Source: Myxococcales bacterium
GTDB taxonomy: Bacteria; Myxococcota_A; Polyangia; Polyangiales; Polyangiaceae
Assembly (NCBI GenBank): GCA_025359105.1
Contig: JANYHK010000108.1
Span: 1-63,252, forward strand
Reading direction: 5' to 3'
DNA: 63,252 bases
The position numbers and the translations under genes were made by a program. How positions within the stretch are numbered: the stretch's first letter is position 1; every line of letters begins with the position of its first letter. Below are positions 33,009 to 42,443 of the stretch, in pieces. Below the pieces are notes generated by a model, which made no database searches, was not told the DNA's origin, and saw only the letters and a list, made by a program, of their open reading frames with translations.

Positions 33009-33890
33009 GTGAGTGACGCGAACGGCACGGTGGCCGTCCTGGGAACCGGGACGATGGGGCAGGGGATCGCGCAAATTTGCGCCACGACGGGGCACACCAC
33101 GCGCGTGTTCGACGTCGCGCCGGAGCGGGCAAAGAAGGCGATCGACGCGATCGGCGCGCAGCTGGACAAGCTCGTCGCCAAGGGCAAGCTCACGGTCGAG
33201 GCCCGCGCGCAAGCGATGACGCGCCTCTCGCCCGCAGAGGCGGCCGGCCCCGCGTGCGAAGGGTGCGACGTCGTCATCGAGGCGGTGCCCGAGGACATGG
33301 CGCTGAAGGTCACGCTCTTCGAGGAAGTGGTGCGCGCCGCGCCCAAGGGGGCGCTCCTCGCCTCGAACACCTCGTCCTTGTCCCTGACCGAGCTCGGTCG
33401 CAAGATCGGCGCGCCCGAGCGCACGGTGGGCCTGCACTTCTTCAATCCGCCGCCGGTGATGGAGCTGCTCGAGATCGTCCGCGGCTTGGCCACCAGCGAC
33501 GACGCCGTCCTGCGCGCGCAGGCGCTGGCGAAGGCGCTCGGCAAGACGTCGATCGTGGTGAACGACGTGCCCGGCTTCGCGACGAGCCGTCTCGGCGTGA
33601 TCCTCGGCGCGGAGGCGATGCGCATGGTCGAGATGGGCGTCGCCAGCGCCGCCGACATCGATCGCGGCATGGAGCTCGGCTACCGCCACCCGATGGGGCC
33701 GCTCAAGCTGACCGACCTCGTCGGCCTCGACGTTCGCCTCGCGATCCTCGAGCACCTGCATCGCGAGCTCGGCGAGCAGTTCCGCCCGCCGCCGCTCCTC
33801 CGCCAGATGGTGCGCGCCGGCAAGCTCGGCAAGAAGACCGGCGAGGGCTTCTACTTCTGGAAGGACGGCGTCGCCGTCGCCAAGGGGTGA
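33009..33890 (+). CDS. 3-hydroxybutyryl-CoA / 3-hydroxyacyl-CoA dehydrogenase
   Basis: A 293-residue NAD-dependent enzyme of the single-domain-pair type. The Rossmann motif [15 protein letters not shown] (about 10-24) opens the protein, the segment [12 protein letters not shown] and the catalytic [15 protein letters not shown] with its His and Glu partners follow, then [12 protein letters not shown] and the C-terminal helical domain ([17 protein letters not shown]). GTG start with Shine-Dalgarno GAGGAG. It would reduce acetoacetyl-CoA or oxidise 3-hydroxyacyl-CoA in fatty-acid or PHB-type metabolism; the thiolase at 36.3 kb catalyses the adjoining step. Confidence 0.93.
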   Translation: MSDANGTVAVLGTGTMGQGIAQICATTGHTTRVFDVAPERAKKAIDAIGAQLDKLVAKGKLTVEARAQAMTRLSPAEAAGPACEGCDVVIEAVPEDMALKVTLFEEVVRAAPKGALLASNTSSLSLTELGRKIGAPERTVGLHFFNPPPVMELLEIVRGLATSDDAVLRAQALAKALGKTSIVVNDVPGFATSRLGVILGAEAMRMVEMGVASAADIDRGMELGYRHPMGPLKLTDLVGLDVRLAILEHLHRELGEQFRPPPLLRQMVRAGKLGKKTGEGFYFWKDGVAVAKG

Positions 33891-34119
33891 GATCGGACCG
33901 TTCGGAGCGGAGGTGATCGCGACGGCCCGCTCGCCTGCGCGTCCACGAGCCTGGCAAACGACGAGGGCGGCTGTTCGCGTGCCCGGAGCTCCACATCGGA
34001 CCTGGATCGAGCGACCTGGTCCCAGCGGACGGGGTGGACCGTCCCCGCCCTTCGCGCTGCGGCATCCCTGCTCACGCATGCCGACGGAGCGCGGCTCGGG
34101 GTTTGCTGTGCACTCCAGG

Positions 34120-35520
34120 ATGCGGAGACACCCGCACTCTCGTCGCAATTTTCTACGGCTCGGCATCGCCTCTCTCGTGACGGCATGCGGAGGAGCTGCG
34201 CCCAGCGCGGGCGAGACCGACGCGGAGGGGCTGGCGCGCGCGCACACGCCGGTGCTCGTCCTCGGTGCAGGCATCGCGGGCCTGGCCGCGGCGCGTCGGC
34301 TCAAGGAGCGCGGCTTCAAGAACGTCGTCGTCCTCGAAGCGCGGGATCGCATCGGTGGCCGCATCTTCACCGATCGTTCGACCGGCGCTCCTTTCGACAT
34401 GGGGGCTGCCTGGGTCCACTACGCGAACGATCCGACCAACCCGCTCCTCGGCATGGCGAAGGCCGCGGGGCTCACGCCGCGCGCGACCGACTGAGACAAC
34501 CTCTACGCTTACGACGAGGTCGAGGGACGCATCGCGAAGGCGGCGCTGGCGGACGGCGAAGCGTCGATCGAGAGCGCGCTCGCGGAGGCCGCGCGGCAGG
34601 TGAAGGCGCTCCTGGATCCCCACGTGCCTCTGGAGCCGATCGTCCAGCCCCTTCTCCAGCAGCGCTTCCCCGGCGCGTCGCACGAGCGCCTCCTCGCGTT
34701 CCTGCGCGCGTACTACCTGGAGAACGAGTACGCCGCGGACCTCGACGAGCTTGGCGCGTACGAGATCGTCACAGTCGTGGCGAAGAAGACGAAAGAGCGC
34801 GACTACCTCGTCGGCGGCTACGATCGCCTCCTCGCGTCGCTCGCGCAAGGGCTCGACGTGCGGCTCGGTACCGTCGCCCTCCGTGTTCGCCACGGCGCGA
34901 GCGGCGTCACGGTGGAGACGTCGCGCGGAACGTTCGCGGCGAGCAAGCTCGTCGTGACACTGCCGGTCGGCGTCCTGCGATCGGGGGCGCTCGAGTTCGA
35001 GCCGGCGCTGCCGGAGGAGAAGCAAGCGGCGATCGCGCAGATCGGCGTCGGGGACTTCGAGAAGGTCGTCATGCTCTTCGACGAGGCGTTCTGGCCGGCG
35101 ACGCCGCACGGCTTCGGGTTCGCCTCCACGGCGAGCGGCACGTTGCCCCTCTGGCTCAACGTGCAGGCCGTCGCAGACACCCCGGCGCTCGTCGCGATGT
35201 CGAGCGGACACGTCGCGCGCGAGCTGTCGGCGATGTCGGATCACGCGGTCGCCGAGCGCGCGGTCGCGCAAATGCGCGCGATGTTCGGCGCCGCGTCGAA
35301 GGGGCCGAGGGCCATCCTCCGCACCCGCTGGCACGACGATCCCTTCGCGCGTGGGGCCTACAGCTACCCCGGACCGCACGATCTCGACGCGGCCATCTCC
35401 GCCTTGGCGTCGCCGGTCGACGGCCGGCTCCTCTTCGCGGGCGAAGCGACGGATCGCGCGTGGTACTCGTTCGCCCACGGCGCGTACCTCTCCGGCGTCC
35501 GCGCCGCCAACGAGGCCTAG
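34120..35520 (+). pseudogene. Flavin monoamine oxidase interrupted by an in-frame TGA
   Basis: One frame encodes a complete FAD amine oxidase: twin-arginine-like lipoprotein signal ([16 protein letters not shown]), the dinucleotide motif [35 protein letters not shown], and at the far end LLFAGEATDR and GAYLSGVRAANEA. Codon 125 (34492-34494) is TGA, and the frame continues without shift on both sides (...PRATD, stop, DNLYAYDE...). The family often has a Trp or Tyr at this position, so a TGG-to-TGA change is the simplest reading. It is either a recent pseudogene, a base error or a readthrough. The 230 bases before the start hold no gene I can support. Confidence 0.8.
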
Positions 35521-35541
35521 AAGCACGGAGCCCTCCCGAAG

Positions 35542-36246
35542 CTATGCAGGCCCCTTCCGATCCGGCGGTGGAAAATACGGCGTCTCCACCCGTTGCTCGT
35601 GCGATCGGTACGCCCCGACGCCTGCGGGCTGCGAGGTGCGCGCTGGTGCAGAGGGGGCCGCGAGCGGGGTAGGGCGCGAGCTCTTCGGAGCTTCCGTCCG
35701 TCGGGTTCGCTTCGCGTTGATCACGTTGGCGATGACCTGCGGGTCGGTGTCGAGGTCTTCCGTGCTCAACTCCAGCACGTCCGTGACCAGCTCGGACTTC
35801 ACGGCCAGGAGAGCGATCGGCCCCGCGATGAGATGGATGGGGCCGTCGCCCGCGACCCTTCGGTGCAGCGGAAGCGGCCCCACGCTCGCCGCGAGTCGCT
35901 CGGGGTCCCGCACCTCGAGGAGAACGAATCGGGTTTCCCGCTCGCCGCCTCGGGTGACCACACGACGCGTCCCCAGGCGCGCCTCCACGACGAAGTCCCA
36001 CGGGATCGCCGCCCCGAGGGAGAGGAGGTAGATCCCGTCGACGCGAACGACGATCCGCGGTCGCCAGTCCAGCACCCTACGAAGCGCGACGAGCGCGCTC
36101 AGGGCGGCGACTCCCAGCACGACCGCGCCGAACGTCACGTCGCGCCCGAAGAACAACCAGTACCCCCAGCTCGCGAACAGGAGCGAGACGACGAACAGGA
36201 AGAAGAACCAGCCTCGCGCATACCCGAAGGCAAGTTGCCCGCTCAT
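35542..36246 (-). CDS. Membrane protein with PH-like domain, unknown function
   Basis: A 234-residue protein: two N-terminal transmembrane helices (GWFFFLFVVSLLFASWGYWLFF and VVLGVAALSALVAL) connected by a short turn, then a beta-rich cytosolic domain (VVRVDGIYLLSLGAAIPWDFV...ETRFVLLEVRDPERLA) resembling bacterial PH-type domains, and a disordered Pro/Ser/Arg tail. No named family. It converges on the amine oxidase remnant 21 bases away and is divergent from the thiolase gene. Confidence 0.72.
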   Translation of the reverse strand: MSGQLAFGYARGWFFFLFVVSLLFASWGYWLFFGRDVTFGAVVLGVAALSALVALRRVLDWRPRIVVRVDGIYLLSLGAAIPWDFVVEARLGTRRVVTRGGERETRFVLLEVRDPERLAASVGPLPLHRRVAGDGPIHLIAGPIALLAVKSELVTDVLELSTEDLDTDPQVIANVINAKRTRRTEAPKSSRPTPLAAPSAPARTSQPAGVGAYRSHEQRVETPYFPPPDRKGPA

Positions 36247-36306
36247 CGGGGAATCGTACCTCACGCCGTTCCGTTTGCAGGCCCCGTGCATTAAGCTCCG
36301 CGGGCC

Positions 36307-37509
36307 ATGAGCCCTGCGCGCCCCGCTTACATCGTCGACGCCGTACGCACGCCCATCGCGAAGTGGAAGGGTGGCCTCGCGATGGCGCGGCCCGACGATC
36401 TCGCGGCTCACGTGCTGGCGGCGTTCGGCGCGCGGGCGCCGGCGGCGTACGCGCGCATCGAGCAGGTGATCTTCGGCGCGACGAACCAGGCCGGGGAGGA
36501 CAACCGAAACGTCGCGCGCATGGCGGTGCTCCTCGCGGGGCTGCCCTACGAGATCCCCGCCGTCACCGTGAACCGGCTCTGCGGCTCGGGGCTCGAAGCG
36601 GTGACCGACGCGGTCATGCGCGTGTGGACGGGGGACGCGGAGGTCGTCGTCGCTGGCGGCGTCGAGAGCATGACGCGCGCGCCCTACGCGATGGCGAAGC
36701 CCGACGAGGCGTTCTCCCGCACGCCGAAGATCTACGACACGTCGATCGGTTGGCGCTTCGAGAACGCGAAGATGGCCGCGCGCTTCCCGCTTCAATCGAT
36801 GGGGGACACGGCCGAGAACGTCGCCGAGAAGTGGAAGATCGGGCGCGACGAGCAGGACCAGTTCGCCCTCGCGTCGCAGAAGAGGGCGGGGGCGGCGATC
36901 GCCAAGGGGGCGTTCGCTCGCGAGATCGTTCCGGTGCCGATCCCACAAAAGAAGGGGGAGCCGGTGCTGTTCGCGGTGGACGAGTCGCCGCGGCCGGACA
37001 CGACGCTCGAGGCGCTGGCCAAGCTCGCGCCGGTGTTCCGCAAGGGGGGCAGCGTGACCGCGGGAAACAGCTCACCCATCAACGACGGCGCCAGCGCGGT
37101 GCTCGTCGCGAGCGAGGAGATCGTGCGCGCCCACGACCTCGAACCGCTCGCGCGCGTGGTCGCCTTCGCGACGGCGGGCGTCGAGCCGAACCTGATGGGG
37201 GAAGGGCCGATCCCGGCAGGCAAAAAGGCGCTCGCGCGCGCGGGGTGGAAGGTGGGCGATCTCGACCTCGTCGAGCTCAACGAGGCGTTCGCCGCCCAGT
37301 CGCTCGCCTGCATTCGCGGGCTCGAGCTGGATCCCGAGAAGGTGAACGTCAACGGCGGCGCGATCGCGCTGGGGCACCCGATCGGATCGAGCGGCGCGCG
37401 CATCCTCGGCACCCTCGTTCACGCCATGAAGGCGCAGGGCAAGAAGCGCGGGATGGCGGCGCTGTGCATCGGCGTCGGTCAGGGGATCGCGATGCTCGTC
37501 GAGCGCTGA
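36307..37509 (+). CDS. Acetyl-CoA C-acyltransferase (thiolase)
   Basis: A 400-residue thiolase. The acyl-accepting Cys is C92 in NRLCGSGLEAV, the active-site His lies in GGAIALGHPIGSSGAR, and the second Cys in CIGVGQG near residue 388; GGVESMTRAPY and the NEAFAAQ loop are also present. It is a tetrameric-type degradative or biosynthetic enzyme; the substrate chain length cannot be read from the sequence. It may pair with the hydroxyacyl-CoA dehydrogenase at 33 kb. Confidence 0.94.
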   Translation: MSPARPAYIVDAVRTPIAKWKGGLAMARPDDLAAHVLAAFGARAPAAYARIEQVIFGATNQAGEDNRNVARMAVLLAGLPYEIPAVTVNRLCGSGLEAVTDAVMRVWTGDAEVVVAGGVESMTRAPYAMAKPDEAFSRTPKIYDTSIGWRFENAKMAARFPLQSMGDTAENVAEKWKIGRDEQDQFALASQKRAGAAIAKGAFAREIVPVPIPQKKGEPVLFAVDESPRPDTTLEALAKLAPVFRKGGSVTAGNSSPINDGASAVLVASEEIVRAHDLEPLARVVAFATAGVEPNLMGEGPIPAGKKALARAGWKVGDLDLVELNEAFAAQSLACIRGLELDPEKVNVNGGAIALGHPIGSSGARILGTLVHAMKAQGKKRGMAALCIGVGQGIAMLVER

Positions 37510-37534
37510 AGGTCGCTTCGGCGCGTGCGGTACC

Positions 37535-37551
37535 GCGTGCATACTGCACGC
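37535..37551. terminator. Hairpin between convergent thiolase and lipoprotein genes
   Basis: GCGTGCA (37535-37541) and TGCACGC (37545-37551) pair perfectly around a 3-base loop in the 64-base gap. It probably serves transcripts from both sides. Confidence 0.5.
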
Positions 37552-37573
37552 CTACTTCGCCGCGGCTTCGCCC

Positions 37574-38101
37574 CTACTTTACCAGCGCGTGCGCGAGCTC
37601 GAGCGCGTCGACGAGGTGATCGACGACCGTCTGATTGCTGCTGAAGGCTTGCCGATCGGCGTAGGTCCGCGACGCCGCGCCTACGGAGAGGGTCACGGTG
37701 GCGTAGTCGGCGTCGCTCGGGATGGAGGCCGGCGTCGCGACGAGCACGGTGGCGCGCAGCGCGGCGACGAGGCTATCGGCCTCCGCTGTCGTGAGGGGGC
37801 GGTGGGTCAGCGTTCCGCCGTCGCCGAGCGAGAGCGGCGGTCCGACGGGCGTGCGCCGGTGCGCGAGGACGACCTCTCCGAGCCCATCGAACCAGATCGA
37901 GCTCCCGATCGCGGTCGGGAAGCCGCCGGTGGAAGCGGCGTCGGCGGCGTCGGTCGGTTGCACCGGTGCGTCGAAGGGTGGCGAATAGGCGTCGTGCGGA
38001 GCGGATGCGTCCAGCGACGACGCGCCCGGTGCCGACGAAGACGAGCATGCGAGCAGTGTGACGGAGAAGGCGGTGACGAGAAGGAAGGTTCCCCTGAGCA
38101 T
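37574..38101 (-). CDS. Small lipoprotein of unknown function
   Basis: A 175-residue protein: signal peptide with lipobox VTLLAC, then a Ser/Asp/Pro-rich linker with repeated acidic residues (about 20-60) and a compact domain (SSIWFDGLGEVVLAHR...TLSVGAASRTYADRQAF) that looks like a short beta-rich unit. No known family. The 146-base gap to the divergent exonuclease gene holds both promoters and no obvious repeat. Confidence 0.65.
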   Translation of the reverse strand: MLRGTFLLVTAFSVTLLACSSSSAPGASSLDASAPHDAYSPPFDAPVQPTDAADAASTGGFPTAIGSSIWFDGLGEVVLAHRRTPVGPPLSLGDGGTLTHRPLTTAEADSLVAALRATVLVATPASIPSDADYATVTLSVGAASRTYADRQAFSSNQTVVDHLVDALELAHALVK

Positions 38102-38247
38102 GCCCCGAACGCAGCAACCGACGTGCCGCCCCGCAGACCCCTGAAATCCCGGGGAACTCCCGGTGCCGCACTGTGCCACCCTCCGATAGGGAAGGCCGTG
38201 CGATCTCGGCGGGGGAGGAGGTCGCCCGTTGAGGTAGGTTCGGGCGC

Positions 38248-39069
38248 ATGACGCGTGTTTCGCCTCCGCCTCCCGGTCCCCCGTGGGACCTGCCGCTCGC
38301 CGAGGCGCCGTTCGCGTTCGTCGATCTGGAGATGACCGGCCTCGACGCCGAGAAGGATCGCGTCGTCGAGGTGTGCGTCGAGCGCGTCGTCGCGGGCCAG
38401 GTGGTCGCGCGTGTCGCGACGCTCGTGAACCCCGGCGAGCGCGTGGGCGGCGCGTCGCAGATCCACGGGCTCGACGCCGTCGCGCTGGCGGGCGCGCCGC
38501 CCTTCGACGCCGTCGTGGACGACGTGAGCCGCGCGCTGGCGGGGGCGGTGCTCGTCGCGCACGCCGCGGAGTGGGACGTCCGCTTCCTCCTCGCGGAGGC
38601 TGCGCGCGCGAACAAACCCATGCATGTTGCACATTGGCTCGACACGCTGAACCTCTCGCGTCGCGCCTTCGCGTTCCCGAGCCACGCGCTCGTCGCCCTG
38701 TGCGCGAGCCTCGGCATCCCCCACGAGCGCGCGCACCGCGCCGCCGACGATGTCGCCGCGCTCCGAGCCGTGTTCGACAGATGCGTCACCGTGCTCGCGC
38801 CGACGAGCGTGCGCGATCTGTGGGAGGTGAAGGTCGCCCAGAAGGTCGCGCGCGCGCACATCGTCGAAGCGTGCGTCGCCGCCGCCGAGCACGGCGTGGC
38901 GGTGAAGCTCACCTACCGCCCGAGCCGCCGCCCGCCCGAGCCGATCACGCTCGTCGTCACCGAGGTCGTGATGAACGTCGAACCGCCGCGGGTGGTCGGC
39001 TACCAGCTCCCGGGCCGCGGCAGGCGGGAGCTCCGCGCCGATCGGATCTTGCGCGTCGATCCGACCTGA
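38248..39069 (+). CDS. DnaQ-like exonuclease with WYL-like C-terminal domain
   Basis: A 273-residue protein. Residues 20-185 form a DEDD exonuclease: FAFVDLEMTGLD (D-x-E), HAAEWDVRFLL and HRAADDVAAL (H-x4-D). The last 75 residues do not belong to that fold; the pattern IVEACVAAAEHGVAVKLTYRPSRR... then VVGYQLPGRGRRELRADRILRV closely follows the WYL/helix-beta ligand-binding pattern (A-helix, then LTYR, then a final LRxDRI). WYL domains sense nucleic acid or nucleotide ligands in several regulators. The fusion therefore suggests a ligand-controlled nuclease, by inference. Confidence 0.8.
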   Translation: MTRVSPPPPGPPWDLPLAEAPFAFVDLEMTGLDAEKDRVVEVCVERVVAGQVVARVATLVNPGERVGGASQIHGLDAVALAGAPPFDAVVDDVSRALAGAVLVAHAAEWDVRFLLAEAARANKPMHVAHWLDTLNLSRRAFAFPSHALVALCASLGIPHERAHRAADDVAALRAVFDRCVTVLAPTSVRDLWEVKVAQKVARAHIVEACVAAAEHGVAVKLTYRPSRRPPEPITLVVTEVVMNVEPPRVVGYQLPGRGRRELRADRILRVDPT

Positions 39070-39152
39070 GCGCCGGCTGTCCCGCCTGCCTCGGCGCCCC
39101 GCTGACCCCGCAGTAGACCCGCCCCCGTTGATCGGGTATCAGCTCACACGGA

Positions 39153-40580
39153 ATGCGCTTCTCGCCCATTTTTCCGTGCTTCCTTGCGGCCTTGGCGGCC
39201 GCGTGCGGGCCTGGCCCCGACGCGAACGTCCCCAACCGGTCGCCCCTGGCCGAAAAATGGCTCACGCGCGCGAAGCAGAGCTACAAATCGGGCGATTTCG
39301 AGGACGCGCGCCAGTCCGCCGACAGCGCGCTCAAGGCCGCGCCGCGGGACCAGGACGCGCGCGTCCTGAGCGCTCGGATCGCGCTCGCCGCCCTCGACTA
39401 CCCGCAGACGCTGAAGCTCACCGAGGGCCTCCACTCGACCGAGGTGCAGGGCCTGCGCGGGCGCGCTCACTGGTACGCCGGCGACATCGAGCAAGCCGCC
39501 GACGATCTCGAGGCGATGCTGCAGGACCCGAACGTGAAGGATCCGTGGGCGCGCGAGGTCGCGAAGCTCGCGCGGCGCGGGCAGGGGCGCCACCCCTTCG
39601 CGATCGAAGGGGGCATCGTCGCATCGGTCGAAATGCCGCCGGCGGGCGCGGCGCTCGTCGTTCCGTGTGAGCTCGAAGGGGAGCGCATCCTGGCGCTGGT
39701 CGCCACGTCGATCGGTGAGCTCGTGGTCGACTCCAACTCGCGCAAAGAGCCGGCGTGGGTGAACCTGAAATTCGGCGAGCACCTCGAGGTGAAGGATGTC
39801 CCCGCGCTGACGCAGGATCTCTCCGGCCTGTCGCGCCAGCTCGGCGCGCCCGTCAAGGCGCTCCTCGGCGTGAACCTCCTCCGGCACATGCACGTGACGT
39901 TCGATCGCCGCGGCGGCCAGTTCGTCGTGCGCCGCGACGAGCCGACGCCGCCGCCCGACGCGAGCCGCGTGCCGCTCTGGTACGTCCGCGGCGGGGGCAT
40001 GCTGCTGCGCGCGAACATGACGGCGAAGGGGGACTCCCTCGCGCTCCTGCTCGTCGACTCGTCGGCGCCGTTCCCGCTCGCGCTCGAGGACGCCACCTGG
40101 CGTCGCGCGGGCGTCGATCCGGCGACGCTCAAGCCGGAGCCGGCCGCGCAGAACATGAAGGCGGGGATGGTCCCGTCGATGAAGCTCGGGGGCTTCGACT
40201 TGCAGTCGATCCCCGCGCTGCAGGGCGCGCCGCTCGGCGACATCCAGGGCAACGTCGACGTCGATCTCGGCGGCGTCATGGGCGCCGGCCTGCTCGCGCT
40301 CTTCCGCGTGACGTTCGGAGACGAAGGGCGGTTCGTCTGGCTCGAGCCCGATCCCGCGATGGCGCTGGGCCGGCCGCTCGACGCCGCGGGGCCATCCTCT
40401 CCTCTTCCTCCTCCTCCGGCAGCAGGTCCTGCTTCCCGTGCACCTGTGCCCAGCCCGGCGCCTTCTTCGGTCCCGGTACCGGCCCCTGCACCCGGCCCCA
40501 AGCCCGCCCCGGGCCCCGCCGGCAAGCCGGCCCCGACGACCTCGGCCCCCACCGTCGCGCCTCCCGGAGCCAAAAAATGA
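39153..40580 (+). CDS. TPR lipoprotein with two degenerate retropepsin-like domains
   Basis: A 475-residue protein. The lipobox LAALAAAC follows MRFSPIFPCF. TPR-like helices (about 35-140) lead to two units with the layout of aspartyl-protease-like domains: LVVDSNS ... LLGVNLLRHMHVTFDRRGGQFVV (about 165-265) and LLLVDSSAPF ... GVMGAGLLALFRVTFGDEGRFVW (about 285-405). Both expected D-[TS]-G motifs are changed (D-S-N and D-S-S), so catalysis is unlikely. The tail is Pro/Ala/Ser-rich. Its stop overlaps the coaD ATG (ATGA). Confidence 0.75.
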   Translation: MRFSPIFPCFLAALAAACGPGPDANVPNRSPLAEKWLTRAKQSYKSGDFEDARQSADSALKAAPRDQDARVLSARIALAALDYPQTLKLTEGLHSTEVQGLRGRAHWYAGDIEQAADDLEAMLQDPNVKDPWAREVAKLARRGQGRHPFAIEGGIVASVEMPPAGAALVVPCELEGERILALVATSIGELVVDSNSRKEPAWVNLKFGEHLEVKDVPALTQDLSGLSRQLGAPVKALLGVNLLRHMHVTFDRRGGQFVVRRDEPTPPPDASRVPLWYVRGGGMLLRANMTAKGDSLALLLVDSSAPFPLALEDATWRRAGVDPATLKPEPAAQNMKAGMVPSMKLGGFDLQSIPALQGAPLGDIQGNVDVDLGGVMGAGLLALFRVTFGDEGRFVWLEPDPAMALGRPLDAAGPSSPLPPPPAAGPASRAPVPSPAPSSVPVPAPAPGPKPAPGPAGKPAPTTSAPTVAPPGAKK

Positions 40581-41077
40581 CCGGTCAAGCCGTCGCGCGC
40601 CTCGCCGTCTATGCCGGGAGCTTCGATCCGGTGACGCTCGGCCACCTCGATCTCATCGAGCGATCCTCGGCGCTCTTCAGCGAGGTCATCGTCGCGATCG
40701 GCGTGCACCCCACGCGCCACCCCCTCTTCTCGGCGACCGAGCGGCAGGATCTGATCACGGGCGTCGTCGCGCATTTGCCCAACGTCGAGGTCGACTCGTT
40801 CGACGGCTTGCTCATCGACTACTGCCGAGCCCGCGCAGCACGCTGCATCGTGCGCGGCCTCCGCGCGGCGACCGATTTCGAGTACGAGCTTCAGATCGCC
40901 CACGCAAACGCCGACCTCTGCCCCGAGATCGACACGATCTTCCTGCCGACGCGCACCAAGCACGGCTTCGTATCGGCGTCGCTCGTGCGCGAGATCGCAA
41001 GCCACGGCGGCGACGTGAGCCGCTACGCGCCCGAAGTGGTGTGCAAGGCGCTCACGCAAAAATTCCCGAAGAAATAG
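40577..41077 (+). CDS. coaD: Pantetheine-phosphate adenylyltransferase
   Basis: A 166-residue protein of the standard length for CoaD, which makes dephospho-CoA from 4'-phosphopantetheine and ATP. The nucleotidyltransferase motif GSFDPVTLGHLDLI (about 14-27), the RGLRAATDFEYELQIAHANADL segment and SASLVREI near the C-terminus are all present. Start ATG within ATGA, coupled to the TPR lipoprotein gene. 20 bases separate it from the nucleoside phosphorylase gene. Confidence 0.95.
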   Translation: MTGQAVARLAVYAGSFDPVTLGHLDLIERSSALFSEVIVAIGVHPTRHPLFSATERQDLITGVVAHLPNVEVDSFDGLLIDYCRARAARCIVRGLRAATDFEYELQIAHANADLCPEIDTIFLPTRTKHGFVSASLVREIASHGGDVSRYAPEVVCKALTQKFPKK

Positions 41078-41097
41078 CCTCGGGCTAGGATGGGCCG

Positions 41098-41955
41098 ATG
41101 AGCTCATCGGAAGGCGCGCCCAGCGCCCGTGTCGCGGAGACGGTCGCCGCCATTCGTGCCCGCATGGCGCCCGGTGCGTCGGCGCCGAAGGTCGGCCTGG
41201 TCCTGGGGAGCGGGCTCGGCGCGTTCGCCGATTCGCTGGAGAGCCTCGTCAAGGTTCCGTACGCGGACCTGCCGCACTTGCCGGCGTCCAAGGTCATCGG
41301 TCACTCCGGCAAGCTGTGCTTCGGCAAGGCGCAGGGTGTCGACGTCGTGTGCATGCAGGGGCGCATTCACCTCTACGAAGGGCACCCGATCGCGAGCGTC
41401 GTTCACGGCGTGCGGACGCTCGCGCGCCTCGGCGTCGGCTGCGTGCTGCTCACCAACGCCGCGGGCGGGCTCGATCCGACCTGGAGCGCAGGCGATCTCA
41501 TGCTCGTCAGCGATCACCTGAACCTCATGGGGACGACGCCGCTGCTCGGCCCGAACGACGACGCGCTCGGCCCGCGCTTCCCCGACATGAGCCACGCCTA
41601 CGATCCACAGCTGCGCGAGGAGCTCCGCGCGGTCGCGAAGGGCGCGAAGATAGAGCTCCGCGAAGGCATCTACGCCGGCCTCCTCGGCCCGTCGTACGAG
41701 ACGCCCGCCGAGGTGCGCATGCTCCGCGGCCTCGGCGCGCACGCGGTCGGCATGAGCACCGTGCCCGAGGTCATCGCCCTCCGCCACATGCGCGTGAAGG
41801 TCGGCGCGCTCTCGTGCATCACGAACCTGGCGGCCGGCATCGGCAAGGGGGAGCTGAATCACAAGGAGGTCGAGGAGACGGCGCGCGCGCGACGTGACGA
41901 GCTCCTCACGCTCCTCGGAGGCTGGGTCGTCCGCGCCGCGAAGGTGGCGTCGTGA
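41098..41955 (+). CDS. Purine nucleoside phosphorylase (PNP-I, trimeric type)
   Basis: A 285-residue protein with phosphate- and purine-site motifs of the inosine/guanosine-specific class: LVLGSGLGAFAD, VIGHSGKLCFG, GRIHLYEGHP, LLTNAAGGLDPTW, SDHLNLMG, HAVGMSTVPEV and CITNLAAGI. It splits purine nucleosides to base and ribose-1-phosphate for salvage. It overlaps the cytidine deaminase gene by GTGA, forming a nucleoside-salvage pair. Confidence 0.93.
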   Translation: MSSSEGAPSARVAETVAAIRARMAPGASAPKVGLVLGSGLGAFADSLESLVKVPYADLPHLPASKVIGHSGKLCFGKAQGVDVVCMQGRIHLYEGHPIASVVHGVRTLARLGVGCVLLTNAAGGLDPTWSAGDLMLVSDHLNLMGTTPLLGPNDDALGPRFPDMSHAYDPQLREELRAVAKGAKIELREGIYAGLLGPSYETPAEVRMLRGLGAHAVGMSTVPEVIALRHMRVKVGALSCITNLAAGIGKGELNHKEVEETARARRDELLTLLGGWVVRAAKVAS

Positions 41956-42362
41956 AGGGCACCGTCTCGATGGCGCAGCTCATCGCCGCCGCGCGCGAGG
42001 TTCGTCGCCGCGCGTACGCGCCCTATTCGAAGTACTTCGTCGGCGCCGCCATCGCGACGAAGACCGGGCGCATCTTCGCCGGCTGCAACGTCGAGAACGC
42101 GTCCTTCGGCGCGACGATCTGCGCCGAGCGCAACGCCATCGGCCAGATGGTCGCCGCGGGCGAGCGTCAACCCATCGCATGCGCAGTGGTCACCGCCGGT
42201 CCCAGGGGCGGCTCGCCGTGCGGAATCTGCAGGCAAGTGCTCTGGGAGTTCGCGAGCGACATGCCGATCGCGCTCGTCGGTGAAGGACCGCGCGCTATTT
42301 CGCGGCGGGATACGTCCCTGAAGAAGCTCCTGCCCGACGGCTTCCGCTTGAAGCGCGGCTGA
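41952..42362 (+). CDS. cdd: Cytidine deaminase
   Basis: A 136-residue zinc-dependent deaminase of the homotetramer size. Zinc-site motifs CAERNAI (the family's C/H-A-E, about 56-62) and PCGICRQVL (second and third Cys) are intact, with NVENASFGATIC preceding. GTG start, overlapping the phosphorylase stop. It converts cytidine and deoxycytidine to uridine forms, complementing the phosphorylase. Confidence 0.93.
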   Translation: MKGTVSMAQLIAAAREVRRRAYAPYSKYFVGAAIATKTGRIFAGCNVENASFGATICAERNAIGQMVAAGERQPIACAVVTAGPRGGSPCGICRQVLWEFASDMPIALVGEGPRAISRRDTSLKKLLPDGFRLKRG

Positions 42363-42443
42363 CGGACACCGGAGCACATCCTCCCCCAGGGGTGCCCCCA
42401 TTTGCCAGTCGACCGGTGGCGGCGCCGCCCGACCTCTTCCGTG

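Noticed and set aside
34492-34494. TGA in the amine oxidase as a selenocysteine codon
   Set aside because: The expected residue is aromatic in the family, no compact hairpin is seen directly after the codon, and amine oxidases are not known selenoproteins.
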